DNA of 64,000 bases from positions 2,046,001-2,110,000 of the forward strand of contig NZ_CP094466.1 in NCBI RefSeq assembly GCF_023347255.1, written 5' to 3'. The position numbers were made by a program, and so were the translations under genes. The DNA comes from Faecalibacterium sp. I4-3-84. Its GTDB lineage: Bacteria > Bacillota > Clostridia > Oscillospirales > Ruminococcaceae. The notes beneath the pieces were generated by a model. That model saw only the letters and a list, made by a program, of their open reading frames with translations, had not been told where the DNA came from and made no database searches. Shown in pieces: positions 34,451 to 42,106 of this stretch; position 1 is the stretch's first letter, and every line of letters begins with the position of its first letter.

Positions 34451-35290
34451 TCAGCCACGGCTGCGGGCCTGCTTGGCGGTTTTGCAGTTGTATTTGAGCC
34501 ATACGCCGGAGTAAAGGATGTTGCGCAGCAGGTCTGCGTCCTCCACGCAGGGCAGGCGTTCAAAGCTCTGGGCACACTGCGCCAGCAGCAGCTCAAAGAT
34601 CTCTTTCATCTCTTCCTCATAGCCGGGCTGCTGGCTGAGTGCTTTCAGCGGATTGTAGGCCCCCTTGCGCTGGTCGTGCTCCAGATCGTCATAGGCATCC
34701 AGCAGGTAGATGAACTTGCCCAGATGGAAGCCGATGCTGCGCAGCTCCGGTGACCAGTGATCCTGTCGGTAGTCGAACAGCTCTGCCATCAGCTCGCCAA
34801 AGCAGCCGGACACGGCATCCAGATCTTCGCTCCCGGCAGCTTCATATTCTGCCAGCCTGTCCAGACAGGTGCGGATGGCGCTGCACTGACGGGGCCAGCG
34901 GCTCTCGGCAGCCTGCTTACAGCCGGTAAGCAGCTTTTCATATCCAAGGCCCAACAGGCTGCGGTCGTCCTTCCACTTATCCTCGGCGTTGTAGTAGTGC
35001 AAGGCTACGCTCAGATCTGCACAGTAATCGGTGGGGGAGGCCGCCCGCCATTCCACACCGCCCAAGGGGTGGATGGGGCACCGGTCGTGGCCGGAAGAAG
35101 CTTCGGTCTCGCCCTCGTACAGGCTGCACAGCAGCAGGTTCAGGAAGGTGAGGTCATAGCTCAGCGTAAAGCGGCCCCGCAGGCCGTGCAGTGCGTCGAT
35201 GCGGCGGCACAGCCCGCAGTAGGCGGTGCGGTAGCGCTTTTGTGCTTCGTCCGAAAGCGCGGCCTGATTGGGCACAACATAACCAAACAT
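34451..35290 (-). CDS. DUF5685-like protein
   Basis: A 279-residue soluble, mainly helical protein beginning MFGYVVPNQAALSDEAQKRYR and containing YCGLCRRID near residue 25, plus a later CPIHPLGG. The N-terminal pattern matches what I know as DUF5685 proteins, often encoded beside J-domain genes. The Cys pairs could bind a metal. Function unknown. It lies 6 bases after the zinc-ribbon membrane protein and about 100 bases before the J-protein gene. Confidence 0.7.
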   Translation of the reverse strand: MFGYVVPNQAALSDEAQKRYRTAYCGLCRRIDALHGLRGRFTLSYDLTFLNLLLCSLYEGETEASSGHDRCPIHPLGGVEWRAASPTDYCADLSVALHYYNAEDKWKDDRSLLGLGYEKLLTGCKQAAESRWPRQCSAIRTCLDRLAEYEAAGSEDLDAVSGCFGELMAELFDYRQDHWSPELRSIGFHLGKFIYLLDAYDDLEHDQRKGAYNPLKALSQQPGYEEEMKEIFELLLAQCAQSFERLPCVEDADLLRNILYSGVWLKYNCKTAKQARSRG

Positions 35291-35296
35291 GGCTGC

Positions 35297-35692
35297 TCAG
35301 CTCTTTTTGATGAACTGGGTGCCGCAGCGCGGGCAGGAGATCTGGATGCGGCCGCGGCCACGGGGCACACGCAGCTTCTGGCGGCACTTGGGGCAGCGGT
35401 AGTAGTGGTAGAGCTTGCGGTTGGCCCACTGATCCTTCAGACCGCGGAACTTACGGTCTACGCGGTCCTTCAGGGCATAGTACTGGTAGTTCTCCTCCGT
35501 GCGCTTGGAAATGTTGCGGCTGAGCGAGCGGTAGTAGCACAGCACCAGCAGCACCAGACCCAGCCATGTGAACAGGCTGAAGCGGGTGAGCAGCGAGATC
35601 AGCAGCAGCACGATGGACGCGATGCTCAAAAACTGGTTCAGGCCATCGGTACCGTAGCGGCCGATCATAAACTGACGGAATTTTTCTCTCAT
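35297..35692 (-). CDS. Small membrane protein with C-terminal zinc ribbon
   Basis: A 131-residue protein with two TM segments (about residues 22-37 and 40-54), a basic helical linker, and a zinc ribbon CPKC ... CPRCG at about 97-124. It is the first gene of the operon with the DUF5685-like and J-domain genes and has its own promoter. A membrane-anchored adaptor for the chaperone pair is possible but unproven. Confidence 0.72.
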   Translation of the reverse strand: MREKFRQFMIGRYGTDGLNQFLSIASIVLLLISLLTRFSLFTWLGLVLLVLCYYRSLSRNISKRTEENYQYYALKDRVDRKFRGLKDQWANRKLYHYYRCPKCRQKLRVPRGRGRIQISCPRCGTQFIKKS

Positions 35693-35740
35693 AACTCCTG
35701 CATCCTTTGTTTTGGAATCAAAGCGGGCGCGCCCGCCGTT

Positions 35741-35768
35741 ATTTTACAGTTCTTAGGATACCAGTCAA
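35741..35768 (-). promoter_or_regulatory. Promoter of the J-protein operon
   Basis: On the minus strand TTGACT (35763-35768) and TAAAAT (35741-35746) are 16 bases apart. A GC-rich palindrome (GCGGGCGCGCCCGC, 35724-35737) follows in the leader. Confidence 0.7.
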
Positions 35769-35818
35769 CCATGATGAAATTTTGAACAGAGTGCAAATCT
35801 ATCATGAAGGGACGGAAA

Positions 35819-38206
35819 TTAAGCTTCCCGGCAACGGATGGTCACCACGGCATCGGTATCCAGCGCACCTTCCATGCGGCAGTGCAGCACGGCGCGGCCC
35901 GCTTCGCCGGTGGTGGCAAGGTAGGTGCCCGCCATGCCGCCGCGCAGCGGCACCACGCTGGGACCAATGATCTTCAGCGGGCCGTCCACGCTCAGCTGAA
36001 CGGCTTCGCCGCAGTAGGGCAGCAGGCTGCCGTTCTGGTCGATGGCGCGCAGGCTGACAGCGGCGCAGTCCCAGGTGGGGCCGTCGGTGAGGATGGGGTT
36101 GTGCACGGTGCATTCCAGCCGGACGCTCTGCACCGGTTCCCGCACCACGGTGCGCACGGCGCGGCCATGCCACACGGCTTCAAAACGGTAGGCTGCGCAC
36201 GGTGTGCCAAGCACGCCGATGTATTTGTAATACATGCGGGCTACCTCGTTCCAGCTCAGCCGCAGCGAAAGCATCCGCGCCTTGGAAAGCGGCGAAAGCT
36301 CCATGGCATCCCGGCGCATCTCGTTCAGGATAGCGGCTGTCATCTGGGCGGAGGCCAGGTCCATGCCCTCGTACTTTTCCAACAAAGAACCTACAAAATC
36401 GTTGATTTCAATGGGCGGATGCGTCATGGCGGCAAAACGGCCGTGCCGGTCAGGCGTGAACTCGGCAATGTAGTCGTTGCCGCGGTACAGCCGCACGCTT
36501 TCGGCGTTGGTGAACACCCAGCAGGCCGTGGGAACGCCGCCGGGCAGGTCGCCCAGTGCCATGCCGGAAGAGACTTCCAGCACGATGTCCGAGGGGGAAC
36601 GCGGCGTTTTCTGGCTTGCATATACCGCCGCCGAAAGTTTCGGGTTGCGGAACATATCCATCACACCGTGGTAGCAGATGCGGTCGCCGCTGCCAAATTC
36701 CCGGTGGGTGTTGTAATCAGCCATGCACCAGCCAAAGCTGCCGGCCACACCCTGCTGCGCAATGGAATCGTTGATCCCGGCGGCATAGCGCAGAGCCTGC
36801 ACCAGCCGGTGGGTCTCGTCGTCAAAGGGCTTGGTGGGCAGCTGCTGCCCGCCGAATTCGCTGATGAGATAGCCCTTGCGGGGATCGGAAGTCACTGCGG
36901 CGCGGGCTTCGCAGGCGGCACCGCGCCCACGGTAAGAGTAATCGTTGTAGGCGTAAACATCCTCCAGCAGCTGGCTCTTGCGGTGGTTCCGCGCGCCTGC
37001 CGTGGGGCGGGTGGGGTCCAGCCGGTGGATGGCCTCGTTGGTGCGCTTATAAAACGCTTCGTCGTCGGCGCTGTTGTTCACACGGGCACCCCACAAAAAG
37101 ATGCTGGGGTGGTTGCGGCACTGGCACACCATCTCGCGGCAGTTCTGCAGGGCCTGCGCCTTCCAGCTCTCGTCGCCGATGTACCGCCAGCCGGGCATCT
37201 CGGTGAACACCAGCAGGCCCAGCTCATCGCAGGCATCCAGAAACGCCGGGCTCTGGGGGGAATGGCTGGTGCGCACTGCGTTGCAGCCAAGGTCTTTTTT
37301 CAGGATCTGAGCATCCAGCCGCTGGATGCTGTCCGGCATGGCATAGCCCTGATAGGCGTAGCTCTGGTGGCGGTTCAGGCCCCGCAGCTCCACGCGCTGA
37401 CCGTTCAGGTACAGCCCGCCTGCCACGAACTGCACGGTGCGGAAGCCGAAGCGGATGGTCTTTTCGTCCAGCACACGGTCCGGCAGACCGGCAGAGCCGG
37501 GACGGATCAGCTGTACGGTGAGGGTGTACAGGGTGGGATGCTCGATGCTCCACGGGTGCACACCGTTCAGCACGCCGGTGATGGGCAGGGAAAGCTCGCC
37601 GCTGTAGGCGGCGCGGCTGCCGGAAGGGCTGCGGATCTCGGCCTGCAGTGTGCAGCCTACCGTCTCACCCACGGTGGAGGTATAGATGCGGAAATCGCCC
37701 TCGGCCTTTGCCTCGATGAACACATCCCGCAGGTAAGCGGGCTCCTTGATGTCCAGACTGACGGCACGGTAGATGCCGCCGTAGGTCAGGTGATCGATCT
37801 GCCCGCCAAAGGGCGGAATGTTCAGATCCTCGCGGCTGTCGCAGCGCACAGCCACCACGTTATTCTGACCCAGATGCAAAGCGCTGGTCAGATCTACCGT
37901 GAAGGCGGTGTAGCCGCAGGCGTGGTGGAACAGCCGCCGCCCGTTGCAGAACACGGTCGCGTCATGGGCAACGGCACCAAAGGTAAGCAGAACAGTGCGG
38001 CCTGCCCACTCTCTGGGTGCAAAAAACTCCCGCCGGTAGCCGCACAGGCACTGGTATTCATTTTCGTTGCAGTAATTGTAGGGCAGCACCCGCACAGTGT
38101 GGGGGATGCGCACCGGTTCCAGTTCCAGTCCGCACTCCGGCCGCACCAGTGCCGGGTCGAACCGGGGCGTGAACAGCCAGCCTTCGTTCCAATCGTAGTG
38201 TTCCAT
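35819..38206 (-). CDS. GH2 glycosidase-like protein with altered acid/base residue
   Basis: A 795-residue family 2 glycoside hydrolase: N-terminal jelly-roll (about 1-170), Ig-like domain (170-270), TIM barrel (270-570) and an extra C-terminal Ig-like region. The nucleophile Glu is present at 450 in LISEFGG. At the acid/base position, where relatives usually read W-G-x-R-x-N-E-S, this protein has WGARVNNS, so Glu is replaced by Asn378 (AAC, 37073-37075). It is intracellular (no signal peptide). By fold it would be a beta-galactosidase or beta-glucuronidase type enzyme; with Asn its activity may be low, altered or lost. Single-gene unit, no frameshift. Confidence 0.85.
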   Translation of the reverse strand: MEHYDWNEGWLFTPRFDPALVRPECGLELEPVRIPHTVRVLPYNYCNENEYQCLCGYRREFFAPREWAGRTVLLTFGAVAHDATVFCNGRRLFHHACGYTAFTVDLTSALHLGQNNVVAVRCDSREDLNIPPFGGQIDHLTYGGIYRAVSLDIKEPAYLRDVFIEAKAEGDFRIYTSTVGETVGCTLQAEIRSPSGSRAAYSGELSLPITGVLNGVHPWSIEHPTLYTLTVQLIRPGSAGLPDRVLDEKTIRFGFRTVQFVAGGLYLNGQRVELRGLNRHQSYAYQGYAMPDSIQRLDAQILKKDLGCNAVRTSHSPQSPAFLDACDELGLLVFTEMPGWRYIGDESWKAQALQNCREMVCQCRNHPSIFLWGARVNNSADDEAFYKRTNEAIHRLDPTRPTAGARNHRKSQLLEDVYAYNDYSYRGRGAACEARAAVTSDPRKGYLISEFGGQQLPTKPFDDETHRLVQALRYAAGINDSIAQQGVAGSFGWCMADYNTHREFGSGDRICYHGVMDMFRNPKLSAAVYASQKTPRSPSDIVLEVSSGMALGDLPGGVPTACWVFTNAESVRLYRGNDYIAEFTPDRHGRFAAMTHPPIEINDFVGSLLEKYEGMDLASAQMTAAILNEMRRDAMELSPLSKARMLSLRLSWNEVARMYYKYIGVLGTPCAAYRFEAVWHGRAVRTVVREPVQSVRLECTVHNPILTDGPTWDCAAVSLRAIDQNGSLLPYCGEAVQLSVDGPLKIIGPSVVPLRGGMAGTYLATTGEAGRAVLHCRMEGALDTDAVVTIRCREA

Positions 38207-38337
38207 ACAAGGGTCTCCATCCTGCTAAAATCACTTTACATCTTATAGTAACACAAACTTATGAACGAAAAAAGAAGCGGAAGGCGCTTTGAAAAAGGTT
38301 TTTTGCTGTTTTTGGCACGAAATGGTGTGGACTGCAA

Positions 38338-38378
38338 AGAAAAAGAGGCTCAGAGCAGCTTACGGACTGTTCTGGGCC
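38338..38378 (-). terminator. Terminator after the flavoprotein gene
   Basis: GGCTCAGAGCAG and CTGTTCTGGGCC pair with two G-U pairs; the minus-strand tail is TCTTTTTCTTT. Confidence 0.7.
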
Positions 38379-38403
38379 TTTGGATCAGAAATTGATTTTC
38401 CGA

Positions 38404-39024
38404 TCAGCGGATAAAATTGGTCATGGGGCGCTTGGGGTTCTGCGGGTGTTCAAAGCCTGCGGCCCTGCCTGCTTCGATGCAGTGCAGCAGCCATGCCATG
38501 TTGCGGCCCAGCTCCTGCATTACGGCGCAGCCCTCGGCATCCTGCAGCACCTGCTCGGTGTTGGAGCCGTGCACCATGGCCCAGTAGGAGCTGTTCACCA
38601 GCGGCATGTGGAAGAACTGCGGGTACTTTACCAGCTGGTCCAGCGTGGTAGTGGTGCCGGCGCGGCGGGCCGAGCAGCAGATGGCGGCAGGCTTGTAGGC
38701 CAGATATCTGCCGCCCGCGTAGGCAAGGCGGTCCATGAAGCTGGTCATGTTGCCGGATGCGGATGCATAGTGCACCGGGCTGCCGAACACGAAGCCATCG
38801 GCAGTTTTGGCCTTCTCGATGGCCTCGTTGACCACGCCGCCAAACACGCAGCCATTGCCTGCGGCACAGCCGCCGCAGCCGATGCAGCCGCCCACGGGTT
38901 TGCCGCCGACATGCAGGATCTCGGTGTCCACACCGGCGTCGTTCAGTTCCTTTGCAATGAGCGAAAGGGCGGTATAGGTGCAGCCTTTTTCGTGCGGGCT
39001 GCCGTTGATGAGCAGAACTTTCAT
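38404..39024 (-). CDS. NADPH-dependent FMN reductase / iron-sulfur flavoprotein family
   Basis: A 206-residue flavodoxin-fold protein. The FMN phosphate loop is NGSPHEKGCTYTAL (residues 7-20), and a Cys cluster CIGCGGCAAGNGC (about 47-59) resembles the 4Fe-4S site of archaeal-type iron-sulfur flavoproteins. GSPVHYASASGNMTSFMDR is the second FMN loop. It probably transfers electrons or reduces quinones or xenobiotics. The rest is typical in length and intact. It has its own promoter and terminator. Confidence 0.88.
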   Translation of the reverse strand: MKVLLINGSPHEKGCTYTALSLIAKELNDAGVDTEILHVGGKPVGGCIGCGGCAAGNGCVFGGVVNEAIEKAKTADGFVFGSPVHYASASGNMTSFMDRLAYAGGRYLAYKPAAICCSARRAGTTTTLDQLVKYPQFFHMPLVNSSYWAMVHGSNTEQVLQDAEGCAVMQELGRNMAWLLHCIEAGRAAGFEHPQNPKRPMTNFIR

Positions 39025-39081
39025 GGGAATACTCTCCTTTTATGCCAGAATGCGCCGCAAAAGCCCGGCGCTGCCGGTTTT

Positions 39082-39110
39082 ATTGTAGCACAAACCGCCA
39101 GACGGCGCAA
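39082..39110 (-). promoter_or_regulatory. Promoter of the flavoprotein gene
   Basis: On the minus strand TTGCGC (39105-39110) and TACAAT (39082-39087) are 17 bases apart. Confidence 0.6.
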
Positions 39111-39120
39111 CGCGCGGCCC

Positions 39121-39149
39121 TTGACAAGAATATGCAGTTGGGTGATAAT
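39121..39149 (+). promoter_or_regulatory. rsmD promoter
   Basis: A perfect TTGACA (39121-39126) and GATAAT (39144-39149) are 17 bases apart, divergent from the flavoprotein promoter. Confidence 0.7.
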
Positions 39150-39212
39150 AAAGTGATACAAAAAACGTGTTTGCAGCCACATCTTCCGGCTGCAAGGAGG
39201 AGGAAAGAGAAC

Positions 39213-39800
39213 ATGCGCGTGATCGCAGGAGAAGCCCGGGGCCGCAGTCTGGAGGCCCTGCCGGGGACCGACGTGACCCGGCCCACCCTTTCGCAGGTAA
39301 AGGAGGCGATGTTCAGCATCGTCCAGTTCGACCTGCCCGGCGCACGGGTGCTGGACCTGTATGCGGGCAGCGGCCAGCTTGGCATTGAAGCACTGAGCCG
39401 CGGCGCGGCGCGCTGCGTGTTTCTGGACGAGAACCGCGAGGCGGTGAACATCATCATGCGCAACTGCAAGGCCTGCGGCGTGTTCGACCGCAGCCGCGTC
39501 AATATCGGCGAGGCTGCGCGGTATCTTTCCGCCTGCCGCGAGCAGTTCGACATCGTACTGCTGGACCCGCCCTTCCGCAATGGTACACTGGAAAAGATCC
39601 TGCCTGCGGTGGATAAATGCACCGCGCCCGGCGGCATCGTGCTGTGCGAGAGCGAGACCGGCATCGTGCTGCCGGCCGAAGCTGGCGGCCTGACCCTGAA
39701 AAAACAGTACAAGTACGGCAGGGTGCTGCTGTGGAAATACACAAAGCCCATGCAGAACACAGACCCTGCCGAGAACGAACCGAAGGGAGAAGCACTATGA
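39213..39800 (+). CDS. rsmD: 16S rRNA (guanine966-N2)-methyltransferase
   Basis: A 195-residue SAM-dependent methyltransferase acting on 16S rRNA G966. The SAM loop is VLDLYAGSGQLGIEALSRGA (motif I) and the catalytic motif is LLDPPF. The N-terminus MRVIAGEARGRSLEALPG and RPTLSQVKEAMFSI are typical of RsmD. AAGGAGGAGGAAAG lies just upstream of the ATG. It overlaps the next gene by ATGA. In many Firmicutes coaD follows rsmD; here a coiled-coil gene does. Confidence 0.94.
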   Translation: MRVIAGEARGRSLEALPGTDVTRPTLSQVKEAMFSIVQFDLPGARVLDLYAGSGQLGIEALSRGAARCVFLDENREAVNIIMRNCKACGVFDRSRVNIGEAARYLSACREQFDIVLLDPPFRNGTLEKILPAVDKCTAPGGIVLCESETGIVLPAEAGGLTLKKQYKYGRVLLWKYTKPMQNTDPAENEPKGEAL

Positions 39801-40258
39801 ACGTGAACGAACTTTTGGATACCATTGAGGACGCTCTGGAGGAAGGCGCCAATGTGCCCCTTTCCGGCGGCAAAAAGATCGTGGATGTGGAGCAGATCCG
39901 GGATTATCTGGACGAGATCCGCGCAAACCTGCCCGGAGAGCTGCGGCAGGCCCAGCAGATCGTGAACGACCGCGCTCAGATCGTGGAGACGGCCAACGCA
40001 CAGGCGCAGGCCATTGTGAAAAAGGCTGAGGAGCGGGCGCGCATTCTGGTGAGTGAAGCCGAGATCGTGAAGGCTGCACAGCAGCGCGCCGGGGAAATCA
40101 CCACTGCAGCCCAGAACGAGGCCCGCACCCTGCGCCAGACCGTGACCGACTATTGCGACAACATGCTCAAGAACACCGAGGAAACAATGGTGGAAAATGC
40201 GGCACAGGTAAAGAATGTGCGCGCAAATCTGCGCCAGAACGCCAAGAAAAACGGCTGA
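39797..40258 (+). CDS. Coiled-coil protein (V-ATPase subunit H / DivIVA-like)
   Basis: A 153-residue almost wholly helical protein with a long coiled coil (about residues 50-150), rich in Ala, Gln, Glu and Arg, resembling ATP-synthase b/H-type stalk segments. Its N-terminal 45 residues (LLDTIEDALEEGANVPLSGGKKIVDVEQIRDYLDEI) are acidic. It is translationally coupled to rsmD and precedes the division cluster, so a role in division or cell-pole organisation is possible. No enzyme motif. Confidence 0.68.
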   Translation: MNVNELLDTIEDALEEGANVPLSGGKKIVDVEQIRDYLDEIRANLPGELRQAQQIVNDRAQIVETANAQAQAIVKKAEERARILVSEAEIVKAAQQRAGEITTAAQNEARTLRQTVTDYCDNMLKNTEETMVENAAQVKNVRANLRQNAKKNG

Positions 40259-40301
40259 AGACAGCCTTTTTCACACACAAATTACACATACGGCAAAAAC
40301 C

Positions 40302-40346
40302 AAAGTTCCTGCAGGCAGAAATGACGGCCGACAGGGACTTTTTTTG
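40302..40346 (+). terminator. Terminator after the coiled-coil gene
   Basis: AAAGTTCCTG and CAGGGACTTT form a 10-bp stem with one G-U pair over a 20-base loop, then a T run. Confidence 0.7.
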
Positions 40347-40380
40347 TTGCATTTTGCGGCAAAAACGGGAGCACAAACCC

Positions 40381-40409
40381 TTGCAATCAGGGGCCTGATT
40401 TGTTAAAAT
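40381..40409 (+). promoter_or_regulatory. Promoter of the dcw cluster
   Basis: TTGCAA (40381-40386) and TAAAAT (40404-40409) are 17 bases apart, about 90 bases upstream of rsmH. No mraZ gene lies between. Confidence 0.65.
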
Positions 40410-40497
40410 AAAACTGTGTTATCGGGTAAAAGTGTGCGCTGTGTGCACAGTGCCCGGAACACGGAAAGCTTATGAACTGAGAAAGGAGGCCGCAGCG

Positions 40498-41463
40498 ATG
40501 GAACTTGAAACACAAGCAGCCTTTGACCCGGCCTCGTTTGAGCATATCCCCGTTCTGCTGAACGAGTGTCTGGAGGGTCTTTCCATTGATCCGGCCGGCA
40601 CCTACCTTGACGGCACTGCAGGCGGCGCGGGACATTCCCGCCAGATCGCCTTGCGGCTGGATGCAGAAAAGGGCGGCAGGCTGATCTCGCTGGATCAGGA
40701 CCCGGACGCGGTGCAGACCGCGCGTGCCCGCCTTGCGGGCCTGCCTGCCACGGTGGTGCAGATCAACTTCCGCTATGCCGGACAAGCTCTGGAAAGCCTT
40801 GGCATCGACAAGGTCAACGGCGCGCTGCTGGATCTGGGCGTTTCCAGCCATCAGCTGGACGATGCGGCCCGCGGCTTTTCCTACCGTGCGGATGCACCGC
40901 TGGACATGCGGATGAGCCAGCAGGGCGAAACGGCAGCGGACCTTGTGAACACCGAGAGCCGCGAAGAGCTGGCACGCATTCTGCGGGATTACGGCGAAGA
41001 ACCTTTCGCATGGCAGATCGCGGGCAGGATCGTGGAGGCAAGGGAGAATTCTCCCATCGAAACGACCCTGCAGCTGGCAGACATCGTGGCCAGCGCCATG
41101 CCCCCGGCGGAACGCCGCAAAAACAAGAACCCTTCCCGCCGCACCTTTCAGGCGCTGCGCATTGCAGTGAACCATGAACTGGATGCGCTGGAAGAAGGCC
41201 TGGATACCATTTTCGATCACCTTGCGCCGGGCGGCCGGCTGTGCGTGATCACCTTCCACTCGCTGGAGGACCGGCTGGTGAAGAACAAATTCCGCCGCTG
41301 GTCCACCGCGTGCACCTGCCCGCCGGAGTTTCCGGTGTGCGTATGCGGCGGCAAAGCCAAAGCGAAGCTGATCACCCGCAAACCCATTGAAGCAAACAGT
41401 CAGGAATTGGAAGAGAACCGGCGCAGCCGGTCCGCCCACCTGAGAGTTTTGGAAAAATGCTGA
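40498..41463 (+). CDS. rsmH: 16S rRNA (cytosine1402-N4)-methyltransferase
   Basis: A 321-residue RsmH (MraW). Motifs: HIPVLLNECLEGL, the SAM loop YLDGTAGGAGHS, LLDLGVSSHQLDDAARGFSYR and ITFHSLEDRLVKNKF near the C-terminus. It methylates C1402 of 16S rRNA. The ATG at 40498 follows GAAAGGAGG by 8 bases. It is the first gene of the division/cell-wall cluster, as in most bacteria, but without mraZ upstream. Confidence 0.95.
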   Translation: MELETQAAFDPASFEHIPVLLNECLEGLSIDPAGTYLDGTAGGAGHSRQIALRLDAEKGGRLISLDQDPDAVQTARARLAGLPATVVQINFRYAGQALESLGIDKVNGALLDLGVSSHQLDDAARGFSYRADAPLDMRMSQQGETAADLVNTESREELARILRDYGEEPFAWQIAGRIVEARENSPIETTLQLADIVASAMPPAERRKNKNPSRRTFQALRIAVNHELDALEEGLDTIFDHLAPGGRLCVITFHSLEDRLVKNKFRRWSTACTCPPEFPVCVCGGKAKAKLITRKPIEANSQELEENRRSRSAHLRVLEKC

Positions 41464-41499
41464 ACGGCAGAAGCCGTTGTGTGAGGAGGAGAGCAAACC

Positions 41500-41979
41500 A
41501 TGGGTCAGGCAGCATATGATTATAACGCGGTACGCCGCAGAAAAGCCCCGCAGACACAGCGCAAGGCAGATCTGCGGGTAGCAAAGGGCGGCAAGCGTCG
41601 GCTTTCACCGCTGCAGGCAGCGGTGCACAACGCCATGCATCTGGTAGCAGCAGCACTGCTGGTGGGGTTTGCCATCAGCCTGCTGTGGAGCGAGTCCAAG
41701 CTGGTGGAGCTGAACGACCAGATTCAGGACGCAAAGGCTCAGCTGGTCAGCGAGCAGAGCCAGTATACTTACTATAACAGCACCCTGAACAGCAAGACCA
41801 ACATCACCAGCGTGGAAGAGACGGCCGGCAGGCTGGGCCTGATGAAAATTGATCAGAGCCAGATCACCTACATCCGTTTGGGCGAGAGCGACACGCTGGA
41901 GCGCACCCAGTCCGCTGTGCGGCAGTGGACCGACTTTATCTACAACGGTGCCGTGAACATTCTTGGCACTGTAAAGTGA
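41500..41979 (+). CDS. ftsL: FtsL-like cell division protein
   Basis: A 159-residue bitopic protein: basic cytoplasmic tail (1-38), one TM (about 45-62, LVAAALLVGFAISLLW), then a leucine-zipper-like coiled coil (ESKLVELNDQIQDAKAQLVSEQ) and a short extracytoplasmic domain. This layout and the place after rsmH identify FtsL, which with FtsB and DivIB activates the septal synthase FtsW-PBP. Sequence conservation in the family is low, so the call rests on topology and position. Confidence 0.82.
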   Translation: MGQAAYDYNAVRRRKAPQTQRKADLRVAKGGKRRLSPLQAAVHNAMHLVAAALLVGFAISLLWSESKLVELNDQIQDAKAQLVSEQSQYTYYNSTLNSKTNITSVEETAGRLGLMKIDQSQITYIRLGESDTLERTQSAVRQWTDFIYNGAVNILGTVK

Positions 41980-41990
41980 ACCAAATACGG

Positions 41991-42016
41991 GAAAGCGTGC
42001 GGCAGCGCACGCTTTT
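41991..42016 (+). terminator. Hairpin between ftsL and the transpeptidase gene
   Basis: AAAGCGTGC and GCACGCTTT pair around a 5-base loop and run into TTTTTC. It may attenuate transcription within the dcw cluster. Confidence 0.6.
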
Positions 42017-42106
42017 TCGGTTTATACACCCTGTTTGCAGGGCAGTTCCAAATTTGACAAAAGCGCGGCAGAAGGCAGCAAATGCCCGCTGCCGCAGGAG
42101 CATACC

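Noticed and set aside
35804-38248. 814-codon open frame opposite the GH2 gene
   Set aside because: The GC3-rich sense gene keeps this antisense frame open; its product is His/Gln/Ala-rich noise without domains, whereas the sense frame has full GH2 architecture.
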